Assembly: GCA_028532985.1 (NCBI GenBank)
Contig: JANCIK010000009.1
Location: 620,001 to 684,000, forward strand
Source of the DNA: Stropharia rugosoannulata
Lineage: Eukaryota; Basidiomycota; Agaricomycetes; Agaricales; Strophariaceae
Reading direction: 5' to 3'
Length of the DNA: 64,000 nucleotides
Part shown: positions 11,463-23,428 of the stretch, in pieces
Numbering within the stretch: position 1 is the first letter of the stretch
Layout of the letters: each line of letters begins with the position of its first letter
Notes under the pieces: model-generated
The model's database searches: none
What the model saw: the letters and a program-made list of their open reading frames with translations, nothing else
Told to the model about the DNA's origin: nothing
Position numbers and translations under genes: made by a program

Positions 11463-13288
11463 AAAATAGATATTTTGGAGACGAAGACAATATTAAGGAA
11501 ACGGGGGAAAGACCGAGTCACTCGTAGCAGGCTGGTACCCACTATATAGTCACTAGTTTGCTGTCCTAGTCGAGCGTAGCGTCCTAGTCAAGCTTAGCTT
11601 CCCGAAATGACTCACCACTGCGTTCGAACTCGCGTCGCTACTGCGAGATCGAGACGCAGCCTATTTACGCATTATCCAAGCGTAACCACAGAAATGGGTT
11701 ACCTTTCCTATGGGCTTCTTTTTTATTTTCAAATGATGTGGGAGGTTTTGACCTCGTGTGTACGATATATTTAACTCGATGTGTGATGCAGGTATCTAAA
11801 TATCGGACAACGGCGGTCAACTGAACAACAAAGCTTGCCATGTAAGGGTGAATCAATCGAGATAGACCCTGCTGCGCGTTTGATCTGCTCTGCCATCCCG
11901 GGCTCATGTCGGTGAGTTTTCCCATTTCTAGATGTACCAAACCTGTGTGCCCTGAGGCTGAATACATACGCCTGTCATGGATCAGAACTCAATGCTGATA
12001 CAAGTATCAAGGCTGTCCAACGCCCACAATACTTTAATAGATTAAAGAGGGCTGACGGGCTACTTACATACTGATTCTGATTTGAGATATATAATCTTTC
12101 CACAGTTTTACAACTTCAACATACAGCTTATCGGGAAAATGTGCGAGTCTGTGCTAGTTTGTGCGGGTTGTGCGGGTTGGTAGTGTGCGGGTTGTGGGAG
12201 GTATGTGTCACAGGTTGGTCACATATATGTAAGTTACGAATTCGCTCATTCACCTCACGGCTCCTCTGTATAGGATCAGTATTACTCTGGGGTGTATATA
12301 AAAACAAAAAATATAGCAGCATGTGTAATATCCCATTTATTAGAGAGTCCTTGTTATCATTAACTTAAATTCTACCCTAAAATCAAATTTCTTACTATAG
12401 TCAACACTAATTGTATAAATACCCGACTTTATAAACAATACAAACAACATAACTAATCATACAAAGCATATAATTTTATACCCTATAAATATCTCTATAA
12501 CATATAAAATAAAATAAAGATAACCAAAAACGACATGAATGAAACTTAAACAATGCCTCAATAAATCCAGGTATCAAATTAGAACATGTCGCCAATGGAG
12601 ACAACTTACCCATCTTGCGTCAATTTCTACACTGGGAAGTATCTGGGAGACACAAATAAACAGTCTTTGAAGCAGCGCTTCCTCTCGTGCAGGAAAGAGA
12701 GAGATGGCTCTCTCTTGCCCTCCACGAGGCCCTCCCTGTGCTCGAGTGCCTCGTTCTTTTCTCACCCACCCACCCTCTCCTCTTTTCTTTCAGCGTGTGG
12801 TGCGGCCAGGCGGGCACGCGGCTTCGGCACGCGTCTCCCTGGTCCCCATACGCTCAGGCGCTGGCGTCCGTTTGCGCGCCATCGGCTTCCAGGCGTCGGT
12901 TTCGTCTGCGGACGCGCGCTCGATCCTCCGATCGGCTGCCCCCGCAGGCCGCTTCCCCACGCCTCAGCACGCTTCAGGCCAGCGCCCCCCGCAACCCCCA
13001 CAAAACTCGTACTCCGATTTTTGTGGGCTTCCGTTCCTGTGATTCGGAGAGACTGCTCGGACATGACATTGCTTTGGCCCGTGATGCCGAAGCACTCTCG
13101 TCTTATCCATATATTCCACCACTGTAGACAGGCAAATATAAATGCGTTATGAGTGTACAATGAACCTATACGCACATGTACGCACACAACTAGCACAATA
13201 TTACATAGACAATCACATTTAAAGTATGAGTGTACATTGCGCATACCTGCACATTAAAGCACGCATGCCTAGGCCCAGCTTATCGACT
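11463..13288. other. Intergenic with a GC-rich island and a G/T-rich simple repeat
   Basis: About 1.8 kb without a supported gene. 12140-12200 repeats a GTGCGGGTTG-like unit several times. 12340-12560 is very AT-rich. 12690-13050 is strikingly GC/C-rich, open in several frames at once, and gives no recognisable protein. It may be a fragment of a repeat or a non-coding island. Confidence 0.45.
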
Positions 13289-15188
13289 TCATCCTTGGAT
13301 GGAAAGCGGGAATTTGATTACATTCCCGGGGTCGTACTTTCTCTTGATGATTTGCAGGCGTGGATAGTTCGCTCCGTAGTACATTGCTTGCCCTGGTTGT
13401 GTGATAGTTACTGTGGGATCCAGAGACACGACTACAAACACTTACAATTGGCTAGGCGGTCGTCAATATAGTTCGCGTATGCGCTTGGAAGGAAAATAAA
13501 TCAACTGTGTATAGTATCGAGCAGGTATTTTGGGCGGTCACTCACTGGTACCCCCAGTTGGCTGGACTGTTACTGATAATGCTATTTACCATCCCTAGGT
13601 AGAGCGCAAGCTCAGATGGTAAACAGCGGCCTAGGATGAAGGTGTAGTATGACTTACCATCTATAAATCCAAATCCTTGGGATGGCAATGCAGGGGAGTT
13701 ATTACGAGCGTAGGTGTAAAATTGGATGGCAAACAACGAGTCGCGGGTCGAAAATGCGGTAGCCGTGCTGGGCACGCGGTTGATGGCCGAATTTGATCCT
13801 CCGAAGAGCTCGACGTCGACGAACCAGTTCTAAAAATAGATCATAAATGTTAGAATAATGACAAAATATTAATAAATAATAAAAAGTACAACATACGGTG
13901 TTTGCTTCAAATCCTTGATTTGCCAAGAAGTTCATAAAGGCTTTGATAGCGACCGAGGAAAGCGGCGAGTTCGAAGGCGTCATCAAAGATTTCGCGTAGA
14001 AGGTATCCTTCTGGTCAGGCTTTCCAGCAGTATTCAGTCTCCCCAGGCCACCGAGCAGAGTCAAACCGCTAATATACGACCCGGGAGTCACTTTACTTGA
14101 CCTGGATTTGGGCAGAGCTTCCAGCAACGGCTGTATGACAGCGCTGAACTGCGTTTCCGGCGCATACCAAGCTCCCAGAACTTGAAAGGAGACGCGTCCC
14201 TTGGCCGAGCCAACCCCGAGAACGACTTCTATCCCGAGCTCGGCAGGGAGGGCGGGTGTCTGCGCATATTTTTGAAATGATTCAAGTGCAGAGGATGCAG
14301 CTGCGGCAGACAAGTCCCAGATGTAGTCGAAGACGGTAGCCGAGTTGGGTGCAGCGAACGTGGTGGCGTGGATAGCGGTGACGATGCCGAATGAGCTAGA
14401 AGCGCCCCTCAATGCCTGGCGCGCGTTAAGCGGTCGTTCTGTAGACACGCGTCGCAGAAGCACGACGCACCCAAAATAGATCAGAGTTTCTAGTGCTCGA
14501 CACGGAGGCAATCGTCCCATTTGTAAGGACTACGTCAAGTTGCACGATTGTATCCAATGTCAAGCCCCATTTTCTAGAGGTAAAGCCGTATCCTCCGTGG
14601 CCTGCAGTCAAGTCAACGACATCATTCGATGGACGTGGAAAATAATGTATCCCATTTACCCGAGTGCCCTCCAATACCGACATAAGGGCACGTTCCGTGC
14701 GGCAATGCGCGTCCTTTGGCATTGAGAGCCAGCGCGACGTCCCCGAGGCGGTTTCCAGACCCAATCGTGGCAATTTTCGATGATGAATCCACAGATATAG
14801 TATTAAAGTTGCCCATATCCACGACGAACGCGCCGCTTTTCCCTCCAAGTCCGTTTGCTATATAGCTATGGCCACCTCCGCGGGCGACAACTGAGATGTG
14901 GTACTTGACCGCCAGCTGCATAACCCTTGACACATCTGCAGTATTGCCTGGGAAGAATATGGCTGCGGGCTGAATAGAGAATCGGCGGTTATCTGAGAAA
15001 ATGCGTTGTTAATGTCAGCCTGCTGACAGACAGAGAGTCAAAGCACATGCTACGCTCGCACTCGAATACCCCGAGCTTGTAGGAGTGAGCACCTTGAATT
15101 TTAGCTGGGCCAAATCGGAGGAGAGGTCAGCGGCGACTAAAGTTGCACATAAAAGAAAGGTTGTCAAGCCACGAAGAGCCCAAAGCAT
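13289..15188 (-). CDS. GOOX-like bicovalent FAD-linked oxidase (BBE/AA7 type), 495 aa
   Basis: Eight exons rebuilt in frame: 15188-15047, 14992-14660, 14601-14471, 14415-13897, 13829-13658, 13594-13546, 13483-13446, 13392-13289. A signal peptide is present ([13 protein letters not shown]). The PCMH-type FAD domain covers residues about 55-230, with [18 protein letters not shown] and [18 protein letters not shown]. His89 and Cys149 sit where glucooligosaccharide-oxidase relatives attach FAD to both a His and a Cys, so bicovalent flavinylation is expected. The C-terminal berberine-bridge segment is intact ([20 protein letters not shown]). Length is typical. Role: secreted oxidation of sugars or secondary metabolites, producing H2O2. 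Substrate not predictable. Confidence 0.88.
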
Positions 15189-16360
15189 GCCTGCGGACGG
15201 ATCTGACAGTAGTGAAAATGCAGTTGACAGCTGTTGGTGGTACGATACTAAGCTTTATACGATTGTAATACAGCACTTATATAACGTAAAATCCAAGCGT
15301 TTGGTGCTTTGATTACATCAATAAGTAGTGTTCATGATGGTACTACAGCTACAGTCGTCTTGGTCTGAACACGGCGACTCCGACACCAGCCGGGTACATA
15401 AGATAAGCAACTCCCACGCAAATATTCCAGTTGCTATGGATCCTGCGTTATCCTTATGAGCGTAAGCCTTGAGGCAAGGTCGAAGACTTGTAAGCGATAC
15501 GTGACAACAATCGTAGAAAAAAATCCATCAATCAAATATGTACTCACCTTTGCCGATACTTATTACCTGATGCGGATCGTATTTATATATAGAACGATGC
15601 TCGAGAGTCCTCAGATACTTCAAGCTGAGACTGAGTACTGAGGTTCAGCTACCTTTACAGAGTATACCATAGATATGTCGCTCCTGGGAGTAAACCGGTG
15701 CAGCAAAAACGTAAATTGATTTTTTAACTGAATCTCAATGGGTCTCAAGACTCAGCAGCGCGCGATTGAACCTGCCAGAATTGGATTGTTTAATAAGTCA
15801 CTGGAGGCGTCTGTATGCTCCTTTTTAAGTAATTTTGGCATACAAATGAGCGCGATTGCTTGCGCATATGTTGTGAACGCTCTGCTCCCATTGATGGTCT
15901 TATTGCCAATCCACAGTTGATCGATAAAAATAGAACCGAGCCAAGGAAAGTCGACATGCATCTGTCACGATGAAAAATGCTCCTGCAGAGACTGTTTATC
16001 TTCGTAGTTAGTCTGCTCGTAGATGCTGTGTTAAAAGACAACACGGTTATCTCTTGCTATATACTCAATTTTTGATGAAGAAGCCCAGGAGACAAAGAAA
16101 GGAGCGAGAATATAAGCGACATGCAGGCGACACCGTCCTTTGTGTCGATTTTAGTGAGCGTGGAACTGTAATGATAGCGCTGGATTGATTTAGTCACCGA
16201 AGCTCTTTGTTATACCAGAACAGAACATATGTCAGAAAAAAATGATTTAAGAAGCCGAAATAGCACCGCGTGCCAGGCAGTTGAAAAGTACCGTTTCTCT
16301 TTTTGCTTAAATCAACCGTGTACCCCAGTCAAGTCAACCGCATCTCTTCTGCTCCAGAAG
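15189..16360. other. Divergent promoter region, no gene seen
   Basis: About 1.2 kb between the oxidase start and the HMG-box gene. Short frames only. Includes both promoters. Confidence 0.45.
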
Positions 16361-17310
16361 ATGGCTCGAGGCAAGAAACTTCAATTCTTGATACCCGTTT
16401 TTTTCTATACTGACTACTGGTAACTTAGGATCGATACATCAGTCCCTAACAAGCTCCCGCGACGCCTCGCACGCCTCACCATCTAATACTACACGGCTTT
16501 CAACATATCCAGCGCAGGTGAAGTTGGAAGAATTGCCTTTGCCTCCACCTGTTATCCCTGTATCTCCCTTCGTGGATGAGAACCTCGATCCATATCCGTC
16601 CTCTTCTCGCCGCCAACCCCCGGGTAGGAGCTATACTAAGAAGTTGAAAAAAGACACCCGCATTCCTCGTCCACTCAATTGTTTCATGGTATTCCGACGT
16701 GAGTGGGGAAAAGTCAACCGAGTGTTGGACGCAAGAGTTGCGTGTCGAAAATGCGGCGAAATGTGGACTAGGATGACGTTCGAAGAAAAGCGACCGTACA
16801 TAGAGATGGCCAAAGCAGAAGCATTGATACATAAAGAAACCTACCCGGACTATAAGTATTGCCCCCGGCAGCGCGCAGTGAAGCCTGCAATCCGCGATAG
16901 ACGATGCAACAAACCAGTCGAGCAGACTATCAAGAAGAAAGAGCCTCCCTTCGCGCCACCTTCGGGGCCTACTACACCAACTAAGCGCTCTGGCAATGAG
17001 CCTTTGTTGGAGCGACGCACGCACATTTCCCATTTACCTCCGTTGCAAACGTCGATCACGCACACTACGCCTCCGAAACCTCAGGATAGAAAACCCGTAC
17101 GTGGCTCTGCCCCTTTCTTCTCGACAGTACTTAACGTCTGAGCAGGTCGAAATGGACGTAGAGCCTCCTTCTCCATCGGAAAGATTTTATCGCGCGTCGT
17201 TCCTCGCGCAGCCGCCCCGCTATGCAAGAAAGAATAACGATCGCATGGAAGCGCTGTCTTGGAGATCTATTAAAACCGAATCTGAAGACAAAGGGTTGAC
17301 GTGGTGTTAA
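16361..17310 (+). CDS. HMG-box (MATA-type) DNA-binding protein
   Basis: The HMG box is clear: IPRPLNCFMVFRREWGKVNR, then CGEMWTRMTFEEKRPYIEMA and HKETYPDYKYCPRQ. The main exon runs from an acceptor (GCGCAG) at 16517 to 17096. An intron at 17097-17145 (GTACGT, CTTAAC, GAGCAG) leads to the last exon, 17146-17310, whose tail VEMDVEPPSPSERF...KTESEDKG contains a possible SUMO motif. The first exon is uncertain: ATG at 16361 with a GTTTTT donor at 16397 joins in phase, but that donor is weak and the 12 encoded residues look unremarkable. Probably a sequence-specific regulator of mating or development type. A mating locus is not implied, because HMG-box genes are numerous in Agaricomycetes. Confidence 0.75.
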
Positions 17311-18125
17311 AGGCCTACATGTGACAAATCGTATAGTACCGTACCTAGTAGGTAGTTTATGTACCTACCAGATTGCAATCGCATATGCTGGTAATTAAAA
17401 TAACCGTCATACTAATAACCAACATTCACTACAAAAATCATTACCACTGGAAGCAAACTAATTCTTTCACATCGCATGAAACCTTATTGGCAGATATGCG
17501 ATGCATTTGTTAACTTAATATTATGGGTCCATTAGTCCATTCCGAATTGTATTCAACCATCTGGTTTTGTGGTTCCTAGTTCACTCATGTTGTTGCAAAA
17601 ATTAACGTGGCGGATGGCCATTTACCTACAACAATGAATAGAGTTGGAATAAAGCTCTTTGTAATGCTAGAGCCCTCTAGATCTCAATCATACGTCATTT
17701 TGCATCAGAATGTGAGTAATCAGGCCCTTACTAAGCATCGCGTCTATAAGGGTCTACCACGGATAACGGGAGACTTTCCATATTGAGATGTTCTACGCCC
17801 AAAAACAAGACAATTGAACCGGAAGTTGAGTGCATATAGAAGGTTCACTGGGCAAATTTAGAAACTTCTCTCCGTCGAAGTCAATAGAAATAGCACGTTA
17901 ACTTGACCTTTACTAAGGGATGTAAATATAAGTCAGCATAGGTTTCCGCTTTTGAGACTAATTATCACGCAAGAGTATGCGAAAATGAAGTTATCACCCT
18001 AATAGAGAAGTAACCTGCTGGAGTATATTAAAGAGCACGGTCTTCGTCTAATTCTCATTCATTATTACCCCAGAATATTTAGCAATTCGCCTCTCTGCCA
18101 GAACACCAACATCTCTTCGACATCA
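17311..18125. other. Intergenic, no gene seen
   Basis: About 800 nt, AT-rich. Short GTACCTA-containing inverted sequence near 17338-17368 could form a 3'-end hairpin. No coding support. Confidence 0.4.
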
Positions 18126-19091
18126 ATGGCAAGCTTCGGTCCAGAGTTTACTACAGCTACTCTCGTTTACGGCGTAGCCCCTGCGAATGGGGTGCAAGCT
18201 GAGCTAAACACTTCCTCATATGACCCAAAAGCATCGCGGTTCAAGGGCAACTACGGGACTGAGGAAAAGCCAGGGATTGTCGTCGAGAATATCCGTGGTA
18301 AAGAGGACACTGTTTCTCTGGACAAGACCGGCTTCGGCTTTTACAAGCATAAAACGAAGCTTCTAGCCAAGGAGTTCGCGGACGACGAGACTGTGCGCAA
18401 CGAGTACTACCCCGAGAGCGTCGAACTTATCAAGAAGTTGACTGGCGCCAACCGAGTCCAGATATTTGATCACAGTGCGTGCTATGGTCGCTTTCATTCA
18501 GACTTGTCTAACGAGGTTTTTCACCTAAAGCTATCCGACGCCGGACTGGTGAGGAGGAATCCAACGAGAAAAAGCGCCAACCTGTAGCAAACGTTCACGT
18601 TGACCAAACCACACCCGCGTCAATTCATCGCGTGCACAGGCACATGCCTGCAGAGGATGTACCGAAGCTTCTGGAGAAGCGCTTCCAAATCATCAACCTC
18701 TGGCGCCCAATCGAGAACGCAGCAGATGACTGGCCTCTGGCACTCTGCGACTACAACTCTGTCAACCAGGAGAAAGACCTATTCACCGTGAAGCTTGTCT
18801 TCCCTGAGCGGGTCGGAGAGACGTTTGGAGTTAATTACAACCCGGATCACCAGTGGAAATATCTCCGCAGCATGACGCCTGAAGAAATTGTCTTGATTAA
18901 ATGGTGAGCTCATTTGTGATTTAAGGTGCTTGAGGAACAGGCTCTAATTATACGTGTCTAGCTTTGACTCGGTTCAAGATGGCAGTGTCGCCGTTTTTAC
19001 TCCCCACACTGGCTTCGAAGATCCTGCCACTCCGGAGAACGCGCCGCCACGGCAGTCAATTGAGCTCCGCGCACTTGTATTTTACGACTGA
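18126..19091 (+). CDS. asaB/CmcJ-like hydroxylase/desaturase, 283 aa
   Basis: Exons 18126-18474, 18531-18903, 18962-19091. Introns are GTGCGT...CTAAAG and GTGAGC...TCTAG, all phases correct. Recognisable family blocks are RVQIFDHTIRRR, VANVHVDQTTPASIHR, FQIINLWRPI, DWPLALCDYNSV, HQWKYLRSMTPEE, CFDSVQDG.VAVFTPHTGFEDP and APPRQSIELRALVF. These mark the GA4-desaturase-like family of putative non-heme-iron, 2-oxoglutarate-type enzymes that includes CmcJ and fungal asaB. Candidate metal ligands are the H-x-D of VHVDQ and the later His in FTPHTGFEDP. Such genes often sit in secondary-metabolite clusters, and here a flavin oxidase and tyrosinases are neighbours. Reaction and substrate unknown. Confidence 0.88.
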
Positions 19092-19372
19092 TTGTAGCAC
19101 GGGAACATTGTATGGGTTGAATATGTTAGCTGGCGCTACGGGTTAAATGTACTGTTTACTTGAAATTGTATGACACGAACCTGGAGTAAAGGAACTTATG
19201 TTTGCGCATGCTAAGGCAGGAAAACGTGATCATTTGTGCAGAACAGGGCGGTATTACAGTCATACAAGATCGTAACTACAGTCGTAACTCGTCCATAAGG
19301 TATCGTAGATCGGTCGTAACGGAAAGCGTAAACATCGTAAAAGAACATAAGCGAGAACTTCATCGGGTATAC

Positions 19373-20707
19373 TTAGACGTAGGTATAGCAGTTGGGTTCG
19401 CTGTGGATATCCATAACATCGCGAATGGTCACGCTAGGACCCATGCTTGCCATGGTGAGGATATAGTCCAGGGTGATTTCGTGGATCGGAGGTATCTTGT
19501 TGGAGGGACCTGCAATCTGGTAGATGCGGTTGGGCGCTGCCTGCTGCCAGTGCCACCAGATACGGTCCAGGTTGGCATGGTGCAAATAGAAAAGCGGCTC
19601 TAAAGTGACAAAGTGTTGATGGTCAGATTATGTTAGCCTTCATAAAAAAGCCGACTCGCCTCCAGGACTAGAGAAGAAGTTGCTCATCTCTCCTCCAATC
19701 AAAACGTGGCCAGCGTTGTGCGGGCGGAAGGTAGCGATGTCGCCTTCCAGTTCAACACGGAAGACTTCGAAGTTGGGGGCGCTGGTTATATTTGCTATTG
19801 CAGCTGGGGTGAGATATTGCTTCATACTGTCGTCGTGACCGCGGGTAAGGCAGTGTCGAGTCGCAAGTTTGCCAGGACCGACGCTGAGGGTATAGTTTGA
19901 GAATGGGCCGTCGACCACGCACCCACGGAAGGCAGACGGGAAAATAAGGTTGTCTGTAGTGTTTATGCCAGCGGGCAAGGTATAGGTTCCATTTTTCCCG
20001 TTTCCTCCGAAGCCCGTAACGGGGTCAAAGATGGGAGACTCAGAGATTCTAAAAATATTAGGAACGGTCAACGTCGCTGAGGGAGCACTTACGATTTGTT
20101 GGTTGCGGTATCGATACTCCAGTCCCAATACCTGCAAATACTTCAGTCACACGGACTAAGAGTTAGGATACAGAAAGCACTCACGGGAAGGAGCCAGTAT
20201 ACCCGCATTCATTGCGAAGAGCTTTCTCATAGGATCTGATGAAGTGCCTGTGCCACGGCAAGAATTGACCCTGTGGGGGTATGATATTAATATCTAAGTC
20301 AACAGAGACACAGGCAGAATGCATTCGTACCAAAAAGTGAATATTATTGGCCTCCTTGATATGGTATGCCTGGAACTCGTCGAATCGCGTCCTCGCTTCA
20401 GGAATAGAGGGATCAACAGCCGGATGCGATTGGAGACACTTGACAGCCTTGATGTAATTTGACTTTTCGGTTTTATTCAGTTGTCTCCTACATACTCAGG
20501 TAAGTCATATGCAAAATAAATAAACTTGTATACATACCACTCGCGGCGCTCTTGAAGTGGCATGCTGCAATTGAAGCGGTATTGCTGGCGATAACTATAG
20601 TAATCTAGCGCTTGAGCCTCGAGCGACAGTGGGTCAGCTGATACTATTCCGCAAAGGGAAGTGACGAAGAACGCCAGAGCGAAGAAGAGGGTAGTGGGTG
20701 CAATCAT
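19373..20707 (-). CDS. Secreted short tyrosinase, copper ligands intact, 355 aa
   Basis: Six exons: 20707-20538, 20487-20331, 20270-20185, 20131-20093, 20048-19660, 19599-19373. Start at MIAPTTLFFALAFF, a signal peptide ending near VSA; an in-frame ATG at 20743 would add 12 residues. CuA: AYHIKEANNIHFLGQFLPWH gives three His. CuB: PHNAGH then FYLHHANLDRIWW gives three more. So all six type-3 copper ligands are present. Predicted to oxidise phenols or catechols extracellularly, for example in melanisation. The last intron (19659-19600) starts with GC (GCGAGT) instead of GT; the plus-strand paralog has GTGAGC at the homologous site. The shared exon sizes 157, 86, 39 and 389 show recent common origin with the gene at 21320. 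Confidence 0.92.
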
Positions 20708-21319
20708 CTTGACTGAGTACCCTGAACTCTTGCTGTTGTTCACTCTCTGGACTGAGCTGTTGCTTCGATGAGTTTCTCTATCACTGAACCAGCTTTATAC
20801 TCGGCTGAGAAAAGTGGATCCAGCCCATTGTTAGCCTCCCGCAATCGGCTGATCTGGTCTACGAAAATAGCCGACACTAATTCTGAACGGGGCGTCCTTC
20901 ATCCATATGCGCATTCACTCGATGACCACCCGCCGTTTTTGTAGTACTAGAAGACGTATCATAGTTAATACACTACATATCATGAAGATATGATGCTCAA
21001 AGGCTCACTATTAGTCAAAGGAAGTGATTAGATCTGACATTAGATAGACTTTTCCATTTCAACGCATCGGTGCCTCCAATCTCCTGACCAACCTCGAGAA
21101 AAGAGTGGCGTAGGCAGGTATTGGAAAGCAAACCAGACAACAATGAAATGGGCTGATAACCGCTACCGCATGCGATGTGGTACACAAAGCGATAGCAATG
21201 GCTGACCGGACACCAAGTTAGCCCCCTATTGATTCTCATATAAATACGCACAGACGTACACTCTTTCCCATTGCAGGCGAAATACAAGCAGAGACACTTC
21301 CTTTTCCGATCCTGTGATC
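20708..21319. promoter_or_regulatory. Bidirectional promoter between two tyrosinase genes
   Basis: About 600 nt separates the two divergent starts, so regulation may be shared. Possible TATA-like segments are CTTTATACTC (20792-20801) on the minus-gene side and ATATAAATACG (21239-21249) on the plus-gene side. No operator is identified. Confidence 0.5.
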
Positions 21320-22595
21320 ATGCTTTCGCCCGCATCCCTTCTCTTTGCTATCGCCTTCGTGGTCAGTGCGATTTACACACCTGTGCTAGCCCGTCTGTAC
21401 CCATGCGACGACATGCTGGTGCGCAAAGAATGGTACGTTTCATGACCAACGCCTTACATATTACTAAATGTTCTCAACGACGTAGGAGAAACATGAGCCC
21501 CACTGACAAAACGGCGTATGTCAAAGCAGTCAAATGCCTTCAGTCGCAACCTGCCGTCAATCCCGCGTACCCTCAGGCGAAATCGCGCTTCGACGAGTTC
21601 CAGGCTCATTACATGAAGCAAGCGGACAACTTCCACAACCTGGTAAGAAAGATGTTTCGATTGAGTATTCTTCAGCTGATCCCTTTTTCAGGGACAATAC
21701 TTGCCTTGGCACAGACATTACATCAGGACCTACGAGAAGGCACTCCGCAATGAGTGTGGATACCAAGGTGCCACTCCGTAAGTTATTTCGAAAAGAAATG
21801 TCTCGACTCGTCGTTTATCCCTCTTAGGTACTGGGACTGGAGCCAAGACGCGGACTCGAACTCCTCGTAAGTATCTCTAGCTCGATGATTGTAGTTAGTG
21901 ACTTATTCCAACATTTAATTCAAGGATATCAGCCGCACCAGTTTTCGACCCTGTGACCGGGTTTGGAGGCAATGGCGTCTCGGGCACTTACAACCTCCCG
22001 TCCGGCAACCTCGAACAGAATAAGATTGACGAATCAGAGTACCGCGGTTGTGTTCGTGATGGACCTTTCAAGAATTTGACGCTCCATGTTGGCCCCGGAA
22101 GACTCACTACTGAACACTGTCTCACGCGCGGCATTTCTGACGACGCTAAACAATACCTCACATCTGCCGCAGTTACTGCTCTATCAAAAGCAGCTGACTT
22201 CGAGGAGTTCCGCCTGACAATCGAGGGTGCGTCCTCTGACACCAACAGTATGACAAACAGTGGAAACGAGGTAGTCGGTGGGGAAATGAGCAACTACTAC
22301 TCTGGTCCCGGAGGTGAGCAAGTTGCAGTTGTAATGATGAAGGCCACTCACAAGTTTTGCAATAGATCCTCTTTTCTACCTGCACCACGCCAACATTGAC
22401 CGAATCTGGTGGAACTGGCAACAATTGCTTCCCGGAACACGTTTCTTCCAAGTCTCGGGTCCTGCAACGAGGTATGAGCCCATCTATCCGGTTGGAGTTG
22501 ACTACCCCCTCGACATGGGTAACCTGGGTTTGACCGTTCCGATTCGCGACGTCCTTGATCTCTGGAGCAAGCCTAACTGCTATACCTATGCTTAA
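21320..22595 (+). CDS. Tyrosinase-like secreted protein with degenerate copper site, 337 aa
   Basis: Six exons: 21320-21432, 21486-21642, 21692-21777, 21828-21866, 21925-22313, 22366-22595, with intron positions identical to the paralog at 19373-20707. Signal peptide MLSPASLLFAIAFVVSA. The fold-defining segments remain: GQYLPWHRHYIRTYEKALRN, TPYWDWSQD, PVFDPVTGFGGNG, DPLFYLHHANIDRIWWNWQ. Copper ligands are altered. The first CuA His aligns to Tyr (QAHYMKQADNFH against QAYHIKEANNIH). In CuB, the HNAGH of the paralog aligns to TNSGN, so both His of that motif are gone. The reading frame is otherwise intact, so the protein is probably made but cannot bind two coppers normally. Possible pseudoenzyme or new activity. 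Confidence 0.9.
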
Positions 22596-22817
22596 TCATA
22601 CCCGCAGTGCTTGAACTTTGCTATTATCTTGCTTTTGTTACGATTGTTACAACGTTATGTGCACCGCTACGAAACTTACGATACCATGTATTACGACCCA
22701 TGTAATGATTATTTGCACGATTTACTCTCCCTATCCCATGCTCTTCTGGCTATAGGAGATAAAGTCGGTAAAATAAAGGCTCTGAATTATAGAAAATAAA
22801 ATGACCTTGTATCCAGA

Positions 22818-23428
22818 ATGGAAAGTGCGATTTATAGGCACGAACGACCTTGCTTGTTAAAAACAAGAGCAGGAATTGTTTTCAAACACTCGCACCATGT
22901 GATCGTGTACAAAACGCGTCCCAATGTCACGGGACTGTCATTTGACCAAATGAGCCTGGTTCAACCAAACCCTCGCTTTTTCACCGACTACCATCGCGAG
23001 ACCGACCAGTATCCATCTGTATTCTTCAGATACAAGTGAGTTAATTTCATACATACTCCATACTTTCAGTGTTTCTGTTTCTGATAATTTGACGCGTGTT
23101 TTGTCCTTGCAACGCGTCCAGCAGACATCCGCCCAATATGTCTACATTCCCATCTACACCCCGTCTCAAGGCCGTCAACCTTCCCGAAATTATGTCTGAA
23201 GACGAGGAATATAGCTTCAACTCCATGAATTCGACCAGCGCACCTGCTGAAGGCAACAATATGCTTGGACTTTTCGGTCTATTTGCACCAGTGCTAGCAG
23301 ACTTCAAACGCCTGTCGTCGCGTTTACAAGTACTCGCCACAGAAGTGGCTCCATTATGGTCAAATCAGGAAAGCCACCCATCCCCGACCATCCCCTCTCC
23401 CCTCTCAACCTTTTCCAACCGCGCTTGA
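22818..23428 (+). CDS. Small two-exon hypothetical protein
   Basis: Exon 1 is 22818-23035 (MESAIYRHERPC...VFFRY). A GTGAGT donor follows, and the acceptor CAGCAG near 23119-23124 permits exon 2 to start at 23122 or 23125 in the same frame. Exon 2 encodes HPPNMSTFPSTPRLK, an acidic SEDEEYSF block and a short hydrophobic LGLFGLFAPVL, ending at 23428; about 172 residues. No known domain recognised. Support is only the clean splice junction and coherent frames, so an upstream exon is possible. Confidence 0.4.

Noticed and set aside
12586..13152. Long open frames on both strands in the GC-rich island
   Set aside because: Open in several frames because of composition; Pro/Arg-rich, no recognisable motif.
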